NCBI GenBank assembly: GCA_014621425.1
Contig: JAANBB010000312.1
Coordinates: 1-48,935, forward strand
DNA length: 48,935 bases
Direction of reading: 5' to 3'
DNA from: Cylindrodendrum hubeiense
Lineage: Eukaryota > Ascomycota > Sordariomycetes > Hypocreales > Nectriaceae
How positions within the stretch are numbered: the first letter of the stretch is position 1; the number at the start of each line of letters is the position of its first letter. The notes under the pieces are model-generated. The model was not told where the DNA came from, searched no databases, and saw only the letters and a list, made by a program, of their open reading frames with translations. The translations under genes and the position numbers were made by a program. Positions 33,870-45,806 of this stretch are shown here, piece by piece.

Positions 33870-36201
33870 ATGTATGAAATCGTCTTATACGACGTTGGTT
33901 GAAAGAGGATGAACTGAGGTGACACGGCAAGGGCGGTGGCGTGATAAGAAGCGATAGAGCCTCATCCAATTTGAGACATTTGACGGAACGACCATCACGG
34001 AGAGTGAGCTTCTCTGCAACAGCAGTTATCTTTGTAGCGAGCCAATCAATACCACACATTAGATATAAAACCGAAATGTGATCGGATTTCGGTATCACCA
34101 TCATGTTAGACCGTGTGCCATCAACATTTCTCGCTGCCCTCAACCCCGAACCTCCGTACTTCATGGCGCCGCCACCGGTCGGCGCTCATTATTTCAGGCT
34201 CCTGGTCCCGGAGAAGTCCCACCCAGCCCCCGCCCACAAGCTTAAAGTGTGCTGCTAGCAGAATAGTCCTCGAAGCCGTCCGGATAATATTGAAGGCCCA
34301 CCGAGGAAGATGAATATGCATTTAGCCGCGAGCCCAAGCAGACAACTCTTAGGTAAATCGAAGAGAAGTTGAGAGCTAGCGGGGCCGAGCATCGTGAGTC
34401 TTTTCTTTAATCGGACGTCATCGCATGCTCAAAGTTAGAAACATTGATGGCTTTCTTCCTTATCGAGACTGGCGGGATATTCACCCCACAATGATTATAC
34501 ATGTACATTCAAGCACGTAGATATCTTTTGCCACTAATTTACCCTTTTACTCCGTGTCGTACGGACTCGGTTTCCTGAGAATATTTGGTTCCTTTAGCCT
34601 CGTTCAACATCCGAATAAACCCTCAGATCAAAACACAGTAGAAGAATACTCCATGCACACAATTGGCATCACACCCAAAGCCAGTTCCTGGGACTATAAT
34701 ACTGCTTAGGCATACTCCCTAAATGCTCAGGGGTTGGTGGTACTTTTATTTCATTTTATATCTTTTGCTAAGGACCTAAGTCACCTAGGCTTTCCTGGCG
34801 ATATCACGAAACAAATGCACATACTCGATCCTAACAAGGTGTATTCGCAATAGAAGATCATTGGAATTTAGTGAAGTTTCGGTTTGGTGAATAACCCGAT
34901 CTAGACGCTATGGTCTAAGTGCGACGTATCTGGACTGAGTTGTAATGGATGTTACACGAGACGCGGGACGCGGAAACAGTATGTACTCCCACAACACGTG
35001 AATAACTCTTATATTGAGCATCGCTGCCTAGACTGTGCCAAGGCTGAATGAAATTCCGAGAGTTATCTGTAAACGCATGTGTTGGTAGCATTTACAGAAT
35101 GCCTAGCGGGTGTGTGTATGTAGATCGATGCGGACCAGGGTTGGGGAAGTACACCCATCTCCCGAATTGCATGAGGCATTGGATAAGAGACAGAGATCTG
35201 ACAATGAACCGACACAAACTGTCACGTCACAGGTATTTGACGTACGATGTTTGTCACAACGTGTATGTGCCGGAAACATGGGTGTCCGCCATCTGAGCCC
35301 ATTGGCACATGCATGCACCATGCCCGTTACCCCGATGATCCGAACGCCACAGCGTGATGGTGATGGTTGAAACACGAGGGTTTTTCTGCACAAGTGAGAT
35401 TGAGGGCAGCAAATCTCGAGCTCCCTTGGCCCTTGTTCAGAACCGGGAGCTGCAAGTCGGGCTGCCGGCTGTAGCGGTCAGTCGTTTTTTTGGCAACGGC
35501 GTTGGTGGCATTGGGTTCGTCCACCGGGCTGCCAGGTGCTTTCTTTCCCGCGCCTGTAGAGAGAGTGAACGGCGAAAGCCATCAGGGTTGCTATCTATCG
35601 GTGAGAAGTGCGCGCAACATACGACCAGAAACATGTATATATATACGCAGTTGAAGCCTCCGTCTCGGCCTGGTTGTTTGGAACCTGTGCCCCGTTTTCG
35701 CGACGAGTGGAGCAGCTACAGCTTCAGCACCGACGCTGTGAGTGCAATGCCCACTAATTAACCCCCTGGAGGCTCAGCGCCAACCCACCCTAGCACCTGG
35801 CACCGACAGCCCCGCGGAAGCTGCCACCTCCCCCCGCGCCGGCTCCGAAGCTAGGACCACGACGGCATGACGGTCGGAGGGACCACGAGTAGCCACGAGT
35901 AACACATTGACGAGCGCGACCTCGGGCCATGTAACGGCAGCCCGTCGCCTTGTGAGATGAAGCGATAGCCCGCGCTTCAGGTCTCAGCCATGGCACCACG
36001 GGAAGGAGGTTGGTTGCATCCAGTCATTGCATCCAGTCACCCGTCCCGACAGCTCTGCCAGGTCCCGGTCCGGGCGATAGGCGAGGCGTGTTTCTCCACA
36101 CCTACCGGCAGAAGCCCTGGGCTCACCTTTACGCAACACGGACGACAAACATGAGACGTGTGACAGCACACATACGAAGATGTGTACAGATTACACACAG
36201 G

Positions 36202-36225
36202 CACACACACACACACACACACACA
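36202..36225. repeat. CA dinucleotide microsatellite
   Basis: Twelve uninterrupted CA units in noncoding DNA, flanked on both sides by CACAGGCA-like sequence. A likely length-polymorphic marker. Confidence 0.9.
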
Positions 36226-37162
36226 GGCACGCAGCGGAACCCACTTCTCAACAACTCGGCCCTCGCGACAGCTATTACGAAGCCGCCTCTGCGCTTCACC
36301 GACGGTCGGACTCTTCGCGGTGGATCAACCCGAGCTCTCCCCGTAGCCATTGGAGCGGGTAAAATGGCTGGCTAAATTGGTCCATCCCACGAGAACCCGC
36401 TCTTCGATTCAAGCGCCCCCGTCACCGAATGCCATGGCCGCCGCCGACCTCCGTAGCGCGGCTGGTGGGAGAGAAAATAGCGGTGCTCGTGGTGCTGTGG
36501 TGGGGCCGGCCAGCTTCTCCTGGGTCGAGTCTTGCAGCCAACTCTCCCGGCATTGGTGCAAGCTCCCCTTGGCTTGTGCTCCATCGCGGGGTCCGTCTGG
36601 GAGCCCCAGGTCAAAGGTACTCGGAGCCCGGGTCTAGAAAATCGGGACGACACGGCAGAATGGGAGCCTGCTTAGCAAAAGATCTTGTGGCTACACCATG
36701 AACATGCAGAACATGCCCATCACCATTCACCGCCTTCGCCGAAACAGGAAATACCGTCCTGCGCCGGAACCTCCCCGCAGAGTACCCGCGACATGGCGTT
36801 GACCGTGTGCCCCGCGTCGGTGCGTCGCCGTCGTGGGGGTGAGCAAGTGCGAAAACATGGAAGCGCGGGAGGGCGGCATGTGATGGATTGGATGGCCGGA
36901 CGGCTGCTGGCTGCTGGCTGCACTGTCATGGCTGTCCTCATCAGTCCATCTCGTCATTCTATTTGAGCGGCAGGAGTCGCCTTCATCAGAAGATTTTCCC
37001 GGCCGGATGGAAACCGGCATCCTGAAATCTCCCGCCACAAGCTGCCCCGCCATCCAGCGCATCCCGATATAAGACGACAAAAGTCCGACGACACTCACTC
37101 TCACCAGTCGCCACACCCACACTGCCGCACGTCACGATAACCCCCCCGTCTCTCAACAACTT

Positions 37163-37170
37163 GGCTAGCC
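37163..37170. promoter_or_regulatory. GGCTAGCC palindrome, XlnR-like site
   Basis: GGCTAR on both strands fits the core recognised by the xylanase regulator XlnR/Xyr1, which controls pentose-catabolism genes. It sits 152 bp before the xylitol dehydrogenase start, downstream of the TATA-like element, so it may fall in the leader. A second GGCTAA is at 36370. Confidence 0.35.
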
Positions 37171-37321
37171 AGGGACCACCTCAAGCCTCACGATACCCAC
37201 CGAAACCGGGAGCCCCATAAGCGGAATAGAAAACCAGGCCCCAATCCCTTCTTCTCGTCCTCCCGTCCTCTCTCTTCTCACTCTCTCGCCAATCCCACGA
37301 CTCACCCGCCCACACGCAACC

Positions 37322-38466
37322 ATGTCCAGCGTACGTTCAACACGGCACAATCCCAATTGGCCGCCCACTTGGGCATCATGACAGACTCGCTGACCGACCC
37401 TGCTTTACAGAACCTGTCCTTCGTCCTCAACAAGCCCGGTGACGTCTCCTTCGAGGAGCGCCCGAAGCCCACCATCAAGACCCCCCACGATGTCCTCGTT
37501 GCCATCAACTACACCGGCATCTGTGGTTCCGATGTCCACTACTGGGTCCACGGTGCCATTGGCAAGTTCGTCGTCAAGGACCCCATGGTCCTGGGCCACG
37601 AGTCGGCCGGTACTATCGTCGAAATCGGTGAGGCTGTCACCACCCTCAAGGTAGGCGACCGAGTCGCTCTCGAGCCTGGATACCCGTGCCGACGATGCCA
37701 AAACTGCACCGCTGGCAAGTACAACCTGTGCCCCGACATGGTCTTCGCCGCCACTCCTCCCTATGACGGTACCCTGGCCGGATACTGGGTCGCCCCCGCC
37801 GACTTCTGCTTCAAGCTGCCCGACAACGTGTCACAGCAGGAGGGTGCTCTGATTGAGCCCCTGGCTGTCGCCGTCCACATCGTCAAGCAGGCCAACGTGA
37901 AGCCCGGCAACTCGGTCGTCGTCATGGGCGCCGGCCCTGTCGGTCTCCTTTGCGCCGCCGTCGCCAAGGCCTACGGCGCCACCAAGATTGTCTCCGTCGA
38001 CATTGTCCAGTCCAAGCTCGACTTCGCCAAGGACTTCGCTTCCACTCACATTTACACCTCGCAGCGCATCGCCCCCGAGGAGAACGCAAAGGCGCTCCTC
38101 GAGCTCGCCGGAATCCCCGACGGTGCCGACGTTGTCATCGACGCCAGCGGCGCTGAGCCTTCAATCCAGGCCAGCATCCACGCCGTCAAGGTCGGTGGCC
38201 ACTACGTGCAGGGCGGCATGGGCAAGTCGGACATCACCTTCCCCATCATGGCCATGTGCATCAAGGAGATGACCGTCAGCGGCTCGTTCCGTTACGGCCC
38301 CGGCGACTACTCTCTGGCCGTCGAGCTGGTGGCCAGTGGCAAGGTCGACGTCAAGAAGCTCATCACGGGCACCGTCGAGTTCAAGCAGGCCGAGGAGGCG
38401 TTCAAGAAGGTGAAGGAGGGCGAGGCGATCAAGGTGCTGATTGCGGGCCCCAACGAGACTCTGTAA
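37322..38466 (+). CDS. xdh1: Xylitol dehydrogenase (D-xylulose reductase)
   Basis: Oxidises xylitol to D-xylulose with NAD+, the second step of fungal D-xylose catabolism and shared with L-arabinose catabolism. A nine-base first exon (37322-37330, Met-Ser-Ser), an 80-nt intron and exon 37411-38466 give 354 residues. It is a zinc-dependent medium-chain dehydrogenase: catalytic zinc ligands C41 (GICGSD), H66-E67 (GHES) and E152; structural zinc C96, C99, C102, C110; Rossmann loop GAGPVG at 176-181 and Asp200, which favours NAD over NADP. The NLSFVLNKPGDVSFEERPKP start and FAATPPYDGTL segment match Trichoderma-type Xdh1 rather than L-arabinitol dehydrogenase. An in-frame ATG at 37378, inside the intron, would give a 362-residue form starting MTDSLTDPALQ. 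Confidence 0.92.
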
Positions 38467-40506
38467 GTGAGCAAACAAGCAGACGAATGGGAAGCAGCGG
38501 AAGTGAAGAAACGGCGACTCCGACGGACTGGTGAACCTGTCACGTCAGACAGGCGGCAGGCGACAGCTGAGAGTGGATCGGGGATCCTCGCTCATGAACA
38601 CGAGAGATCTCAAAACGGTATGGGGCTAGCTCAGCTAGAGGGCTAGGGTCAGGGCAAAAAAAAAAGGCTTGACGCCGAGGCTGACGCCAGGCTTGACGCT
38701 CGCCTTTGACGCTGGACTTGACAGCAGCAGGCTTCGGTCTTGAAACAAGCCCACGGCGGCAACGATGGGAAGATGCAAGCCACAAAAGTCATGTCAAAAG
38801 CCCGAGTCCATACATAGCCACACATAGCCATACATAGCCATACATATATCATGTCCGTTTCCGGCATAATTCAAACATGACTCCTACACAAATCGGCAAT
38901 AGTCTGTTTCAGTGCAGAACCTTGAAGCCGAGCCCTACCTACTATGGCAGTGTCCCAGTAAGCGAACGATCCATGATGCACAGGCCAGGCCGGCTCGATT
39001 TGGACTCCGTCATGACAGTCGCCATGGGTCCCCGAGCCCATGCAATCTGTAATCTGTACAAACTACGTAGTCGGTGCCTCGACTTGCGATAACGCCCTGC
39101 GGTGCTAGTTCCGCGGGCTGCAGCAGCCGGCAGGGGGTGGCTTCACATACCGATTCAACGGGGCGCCAAACAAGACGTTGGCTGCAGCGACGACACAGCC
39201 TCAGTCCTCAGCTGCCGTCCAATAAGCGACGGGCCGGAGATAATTTTGCTGGCAGAGCAGTCGGCCGACGGCAAGTTTCCGTCCTGATGCCCTCGGTCGT
39301 GGTCATGCTGCTGCAATGGCATCCTGCGAAGGCTGCGAAGGGAAACCCCAGACGAGCTCAGCACGACCAACGCCCGGTATCCCGGCATTACCATATTGTC
39401 TGTGGGGCTCGGGGTAAAATCCTGCCGTCTCCCGCAAATGCTCGGTTAGCTGAGCCGTGGCACGAACACGAGCCTATCTGCTGTCCCCTCCTGTGGCCGC
39501 CCCCTGCCCCGGATCGGCATGGAGGGCTCCAGCGTACATACATGGCACGACGCAGAGCGCGTGCCGGTGCGCCCGCCGTGGGCTCCCGAGATTCCCCAGA
39601 TCAAGATCCGCGAGGGACTAGGACGAGCTTGTGGCGAGAGGAGTGGGAGTGATAAACAAAAAGGTGGGAAATTACGGAGCAGGAAATTAGAGAACAAGCA
39701 ATTAGTTAAGACTGGGTTTCGAGCCGCCAGGCTTGGCCCTCCTCATGGCGCCGTGCTACCCATTCTTTTTTAGGATTTGGCAATGGCTGTCACAAGGGAA
39801 GCCAACGACTCGATCTATCGATGCCGGTATGCCGAACTAGGCAAGGGGGTTGGCAGCCAAGGCCGCCAATATTCCCATCTCGAACAGCGCGACTCCGCGA
39901 CTCGACCGATTCTAGGCTGGCACCGCCCCCGGCCCACCCCCTGGAGAGCGTCCCCGACACGCCCTGACGCCCTACCGACAGCTAGCTGTCGCACCGGCAT
40001 GCACCATGTGCGGCGCACGCACGGCACATTCGATGGCCAGGTAGCGGCCTTCACGCCGTAGCCCAGCCCTGGACAAGCCTTTTGGCGCAGGGCTCCCAGG
40101 CGTCTGGCCCTCCCTAGGCGGCGCCTCGTTTGATGCCGTCCCCACCGCCGCCGCCCACGGGGGACATGTCAGTGGCCACCATGCCGGTGCGGCTGAGGCG
40201 CTAGCGCTGCTGTGCGGCATAGCGCCAGAGCAGACCCAGGCCCGGAAATCTGCCTTGGGCTGAGGATCCAGCGCCATGGCGTTTGGCGTTCGATGGGGGA
40301 ATTTGCTATAAGTGCTGGCGAGCTGCTCGCAGGCCGGGACGTCGTCGATGCGTTGAGACAGAGTCAAACTAACAGCAGCGTCGTGACATCTTCGACTTCT
40401 CTCACGATACCCCGCGACCTTCCCGGGACCAATCAACTTACAAGGGTGCCGCTGTCAGCGTCAGCGCCGATCTCAAGTGAATAGCCAAATTCGACGACCT
40501 ATCGCA
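38467..40506. other. 2-kb intergenic region
   Basis: Contains the xylitol dehydrogenase 3' UTR, an A run near 38657-38666, degenerate TTGACGC-type repeats at about 38668-38720, and CATACATAGC-like decamers at about 38809-38850. Open frames at 39.0-40.4 kb show no family features. A TATAAG at 40307-40312 lies 195 bp before the next ATG. Confidence 0.5.
38809..38850. repeat. CATACATAGC-type decamer repeat
   Basis: About four imperfect head-to-tail copies of a CATACATAGC decamer with single-base changes. Noncoding, downstream of xylitol dehydrogenase. Confidence 0.6.
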
Positions 40507-41419
40507 ATGGAGTCAACCACCCACCAAGAAAAGCCTGCGGGCGACCATGTCCTCGAGACTCCCCTCTGGGTCACCGTCCTCCGCGGCCTCCAGCTGCTGC
40601 TCTCCGTCATCATCCTCGGCCTCTGCGCCGATTTGATGCACGACGCCTACCTGCCCGAAGAGGGCTTCTCGCTCGCCATTGTAAGTGCTCATGACATCCC
40701 CCCCACCCGAGCCCTCCTAACATTTTGCCCGCGCAGTCGCTCTTCACATGGATCGGTGTCGCATACATCGTCCTCACGGAGAAGGTGCCCTCGCTTCGCC
40801 AGGCCTACAACATCATCGCCGTCATCGTCGTCGATGGCGTGCTGATGATTCTCTGGCTGGCTGCCTTTGCCTCCATGGCTGCCCGCCGCGCCAAGTACGT
40901 CTACGATGTCACCGTCACCAACTGCTCCGACGATGGCAGCCTCTTCGACAGCAAGACCTGCTCTCGCAAGCGCGCCATGGACCTCGTTGAGCGAAGCAAT
41001 GTCATTCTCTTCAAGAGCGGTCTTGCCATGACCGCCGCGATTGCCGGTCTCGGTGCCTTGGTCTGGTAAGTTACACTATTTTAACACATCCGCAAGACCA
41101 CAACCACTAACACCGTAATAGGCTCCTCTTCATCGCCTGCTTCGTCTGGACCCTGATCATGTTCCTCCGTGGCCGCAAGGAGGGCCGCTTCGCCATGGGC
41201 AGCACCACCCCCGCCACTCCCAACAACAACTACCAGATGGAGAACAAGGTTGCCGAGTCCACCCCCATGTCGCCCCAGACCTACCCCAGCCAGACCCAGC
41301 CTCTGCCTCCTCCCGTGGCCTTCCAGGATGCTCAGGGCCAGTACCAGCAGCCTCCCGTCCAACACCAGCAGCCCGTCGGATACCCTCCCCAGGACCAGCC
41401 CTACCAGCAGACCCAATAG
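40507..41419 (+). CDS. MARVEL-like four-pass membrane protein
   Basis: Function unknown; fungal MARVEL-domain proteins organise plasma-membrane subdomains such as eisosomes. Exons 40507-40680, 40737-41065 and 41122-41419 give 266 residues. Four hydrophobic helices fit the MARVEL layout: VTVLRGLQLLLSVIILGL (about 22-40), SLFTWIGVAYIVL (59-71), NIIAVIVVDGVLMILWLAAF (about 84-103), and a C-terminal helix formed across the second intron (GLGALVW-LLFIACFVWTLIMFL). The external loop between helices 3 and 4 has two Cys residues (NCSDDG, KTCSRK) that may form a disulphide. The C-terminal 75 residues are Pro/Gln/Tyr-rich (QQPPVQHQQPVGYPPQDQP) and cytosolic. The assignment rests on topology and the N-terminal helix pattern rather than a diagnostic motif. 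Confidence 0.8.
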
Positions 41420-41791
41420 AGCGGTGGCTGCGACTATATCCCACCCCCCCCTGTCCCGCCCGTCTCGTCTCCTCTGCCGCCTCCACCCCACCATTGATCG
41501 GGCTGATCACTTGTCTCACATCTCGCCGCCAGTCGTGACTAGAGCACCGAAGACAAGGCAATTTGGTGTTGCTTCTTTGCCTTCTCTGCCTTCTCTGCGT
41601 CTCTCCTCTCGACTGCTATCCAACATACGTTTTCTCGCCATATCCCTTTCGACTTTCGTCTCTTCACCTCCTCCAGTGGCCGTTGAATACGACGATGCTC
41701 CTAGGACCCGCGCATTTTGTCGCGAGGAGCTCTTACTAACTCTACCGGCCGTTGGTCTCATCACCTCGATCTTTTCGAATCACAACACACA
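41420..41791. other. Short spacer with pyrimidine-rich leader
   Basis: This 372-bp gap must hold the 3' UTR of the MARVEL-like gene and the promoter plus 5' leader of the next gene. It is strongly C/T-rich on the plus strand (repeated TTCTCTGCC near 41581-41600). No separate gene is seen. Confidence 0.5.
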
Positions 41792-44700
41792 ATGCTCCCC
41801 CGATGGAGCCGCCTATGGGCCTTGCTCTGTTTGTTCCTGGTCATCCAACTCGTCAGCGCCGAGAGCTTCAGGATAGCCTACAGACGAGACGATAAAGCTT
41901 CCAGCGAGACCGCTGTCGAATCGAAGACCACCACGAAAGAGAGCAAGGCTACCGGAACTGCAGACTCGTCTGACGAGGCTACTACTGATGCTGCCGAGTC
42001 CACTGGCAAGGATCACAAGTCCGTCACTGTGACCACCACCACCAAGGCAAAGACCACCAAGAACTCTGAAGCATCCGCTACCTCAACCATCATTACTAGC
42101 GATGGAACACTCGACAATTCCACTTTCGTCAATGGTATGGATCGTCATTTGCTGATTACGTCCCCTGACTAACAAACTGCCACAGTCACCATTGCCGACG
42201 GACAACTCCCGATTGACCCTAAAATCACGCCAGGATGGGGCGTTGCAGGTGTCATCATGCTTCTCACGGGCATTACCCATACTCTCATTGGCATCAAAAA
42301 CAGATGGATCCATACATTCTTCTCAACGGCCTACGTTGCAGCGCTGGGTGTTGCGGTATTGATTGTATACGTCATGAACGTTCCAGTCAGTAACGCTCTC
42401 CAGGGCGGCTACGTCGTCGCCGTGGTCATGTCTGGCTGCGCCCTTGGTGCTGCCTCTATGTTCTTCAGAGAACTTCTAGAAGGACTTGGCTGTGCCTTAG
42501 GCGGCTTTTGTGTGAGCATGTGGCTCATGTGCTTGGTGTCTGGCGGATTGCTCAAGGCAGTCGCACCAAAGGCCATCTTCATTTCTTGTTTTACCCTTGT
42601 AGGATTTGTTTTCTACTGCAGCCGATACACTCGAGATTGGGCTCTGATTATCATGATCGCATTCACTGGCGCGACTGTCACAGTTTTGGGCATTGATTGC
42701 TTCAGCCGAGCGGGATTAAAGGAGTTCTGGGCCTGGAACTGGGATCTCAACAATAACTTGTTTCCTTTAGGAGCTGACACCTACCCTGTTACGAAGGGTA
42801 TCCGGGTAGAGACAGCCGCCATCATCATCATCTTTCTGGTCGGTGTCGTCTCACAGATTAAGCTGTGGAAGATTGTGCGAGAGCAGCGAGAGAAGAGAGC
42901 CGAGGAACTTGCCCAAGGCCAACGCAATCTACAAGAAGAGGAGGAGAATGTCGGCCGAAACATCGAAGAGGCCAACACCCGTGAGCGACGCCAATGGGAA
43001 CGGACTTATGGAAACGGCGAAGGGAGCTCAACCGTGTCCCGCAACTCTGAGACTGGAGACGAGGTCTGCGAGAAGAAGTTAAGAAGCAGCCACACTGGTT
43101 CATCGCAGCGTCAATCCTCCTCGGTCGAGGTTATCGAAATGACTGACATGGCGGATCCTCTTCAACCACCGAAGCCAGCTGCTGCTAATCTGATGGCCAC
43201 TGAGCATGACACCGATGGCAGAGTGACTGTGCGAGTCGCTCAGGACGACTACCCTAGCTCTCCATCCATTCGAGAAATGAACGAGAAGCTCGGGGATGAT
43301 CAATCCTCCACCTTCGTTGGCCTCGAAGATGATCGACGCGTGTCACGGGCCACCCGGTTTTCCCAGTCTCCTGCTCCCGAGGTAGTTCCCTTGCCTTTTG
43401 TTGTCCCGGCCACCGACGATGCCCATTCCGAGGCGGATCGATCATCTGTCGCGACTTTTGCAGATGATGACGAGGGCCAACCACCTACCCCTGGCGCTCG
43501 GCATTCCATCGCCCAGCGACTCTCGCGTCTATCCTATGGATCTGCAGAGCTGCTCAGAAACCTGTCGCAACGATCGGTTCGCCCTCACGGCGACTTCCCC
43601 CAGGACCAATACCGAAGCACCGACGAACTGGTCATTCCCGGCCCTAGACCCCGTGACGATGATGGGTCCATGGCTGCTACAGTTGATGACGAGAGCATCA
43701 GCGCGGGCGATAGGGGTTCCCTGGCATTGCCTCAACTACCGAAGAGCATCGAGATTACTGCCGAACTATCTGACCGTGACATGCTGAGCCCAACTCTCGG
43801 TGAACAGGCGAAGGTCAATGACAGTGATGCCAAGAGCATCGCTAACCGCAGCCGAGCTGACCCCTCTGAGCAGCACGCGTCGGAGGCTCAGAGCAAGGCC
43901 AAGTCGACCGCTTCCGCCGCTTCGACTCGGGTTAGCTTGACTAAGGATCGCCTACCAAGGTCGCTCTCTCGAGTTGCCCTGTCCTATCGTACTAACGAGT
44001 GGGCAAAGCATCTCAGCAGCGCAGATGCCCCGGACTTTGACGAGATTAATATCAATGAGCCCCGAGCTCAGGAATCGCCCGCCCCTGTTCATATGGCAGA
44101 GCTGCAGAAGGCAGCTGGCGAGGGAACTCCAGCGCCCGCTGTTACACGCTCTGACTCCTACGCCTCCAATATGTCTCATTCTGCCTCCAAACGTGCCACG
44201 AAACAGCACGTACCTGCTGCTTTGGCTATCCTGACTGGCGACGGTCAGAACCGCAGCCCTGGTAATACGCCTACCAGCGCTGGTATGCCTAGGTCATCGT
44301 CGACAGGTCTGCGCAGGACTTCTGGGGGAGGATTCGAACCGATCGCTGAGGAACGTGACGCCTATGTCCGAGCCACCCCCCCTATCCCCGAGGAGGTTGA
44401 TCAGCTTCGAACTCAGTCGACGAGTCCTAGTCCTCTTCACTCTACGGATGCACGCCGCTCCATTACACCGGGCCTCGTGTCTTATTCGAGCCCGCAGACA
44501 CTCATTGGCCAGCGTGAGATGGTCATCCGTAACAAATCCCAGGGCAATCTGGTTGCTAGCACATCGGATTTGAACCTTTATCGAGCCTCAAGCGATGCAG
44601 GCTCTTTGCATAACTACGCTATGTACGCTTCTGGCGTTGGCGCAGATGCAGATGACCTTCCTCTGAGCCAGCGAAAGCAGCTCATGCGCCACAACAGCTT

Positions 44701-45151
44701 GAATCCATCTCTCTCTACACCTTCTCTCGCTCGCCTGAGCGGTGGGTATGAGGCCAATAGCCCAGAGATTCCTTTCGACTCCCACCAACCCCAACGTGTG
44801 TCGACCGTCCCGACGCCTGCTGCTCGTGAGGCTGCGCTGTCCCACTTCAGACAGACCGTTGCCCATGATCTCCGCTCGGGCACCCCCGTGATCAATAGCC
44901 CGGGACGCGAAACCCCCTTTACTCCCATGTCGCTACTCGGTGGCAGGGAGGCCGAGGTGCAACGCAACATTGAGATGGGCCGCAACATCCTCATGGGCCA
45001 GAAGGAGGCCGAAGCTCAGAGACGGGAGAAGGAGCAACGTCAGAAGGAATGGAATGACCGCGTCTTCGATGAACGCATGAGAAGTGGCGACCTCCTCGAA
45101 GTGCATCGGGAGGCTATGCGAAAGATGCAGAAGCACGCCAAGAAGGGATAA
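41792..45151 (+). CDS. DUF4203-type seven-pass membrane protein with long cytosolic tail
   Basis: Function unknown; the core resembles DUF4203/TMEM198-like proteins. Exons 41792-42134 and 42186-45151 (branch GACTAAC) give 1102 residues. A signal peptide (WALLCLFLVIQLVSA, cut near residue 23) is followed by about 90 residues of Ser/Thr/Lys-rich, probably O-glycosylated ectodomain. Seven membrane segments follow between about residues 130 and 345: GWGVAGVIMLLTGITHTLIG, FFSTAYVAALGVAVLIVYVM, GGYVVAVVMSGCALGA, LGGFCVSMWLMCLVSGGLL, and three more. After the last, a charged helix (REQREKRAEELAQGQRN) leads into about 740 disordered, Ser/Pro-rich residues and a final coiled coil (EAEVQRNIEMGRNILMGQKE). 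This layout of an O-glycosylated ectodomain, membrane core and long tail suggests a surface sensor or scaffold, but that is inference. Confidence 0.85.
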
Positions 45152-45806
45152 CTCGGGCCCTGAACAGCGCTCCTCGCAATAGACGAGGCACAGCCACATA
45201 CATTTTCTTCTTTTTTTATTCTGTTTCGAACCTTCTTTTGAACCACTACTTCTACGATACCAGGGGTTTCATGTTTGGATTTTTGCAGCGGGCTTGGCAG
45301 TGGATTTAAAAGAACGAGTAATCGGGCCAGCAAAAGACTTGGCATACAGGTATATATAGAGTGCGTGTGTGTAAGGCACATCGCCGGCGTTGAACGGATA
45401 CACTGTTTGTTAGGTGGGAGTAATTCGGATGCCCTTGGGCTCCCCGGCAGGGTTGTGACCCCAGTGACTAGTTGACTAGACATAAATGGCTTCACCAAAA
45501 TATCAAATTATCACTTGTTCATAACGGCACATGCGTATCTGTAAGTGAGCGTGATTGATGCAATCCCAATTCTAAAGAGGGTGCCGAGCGGCAGGTATTT
45601 TTCTTAACTCCTGATAATACATTGAAACTCCATAGGTGCCGATGTCATCGCCTGCTGTGCTGCAACGCTTCTAAATACGAGTTGATGTGAAATGAATATG
45701 AAGAAAAACAAGAAATAAAGAAAATCAACTCAAGAATAATCAATTCTTGGATTGCCCCTCAGGGCCTACCACCAGCTCCTCAGACGACCCAACCATACCG
45801 ACGACC
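45152..45806. other. Convergent 3' intergenic region
   Basis: Lies between the stops of the DUF4203-type gene and the pheromone receptor, which converge. A T run at about 45211-45217 and AATAAAG at 45714 may serve 3'-end formation. No coding signal. Confidence 0.5.

Larger units (their letters stand above)
33870..37321. other. 3.4-kb intergenic region and xylitol dehydrogenase promoter
   Basis: No gene is supportable. The left part (34.3-35.0 kb) is AT-richer. A CA dinucleotide repeat lies at 36202-36225. The right end is the xylitol dehydrogenase promoter: GGCTAA at 36370-36375, palindromic GGCTAGCC at 37163-37170, a TATA-like GATATAAG at 37066-37073 (about 250 bp before the ATG), and a C/T-rich leader. 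Confidence 0.5.

Noticed and set aside
38540..40436. Several 80-190 codon frames between xylitol dehydrogenase and the MARVEL-like gene
   Set aside because: No domain, motif or codon pattern resembling the real genes nearby.
41169..41876. 235-codon plus-strand frame overlapping the MARVEL-like gene
   Set aside because: Out of frame with the conserved membrane protein; Ser/Pro/Arg composition follows from the C-rich sequence.
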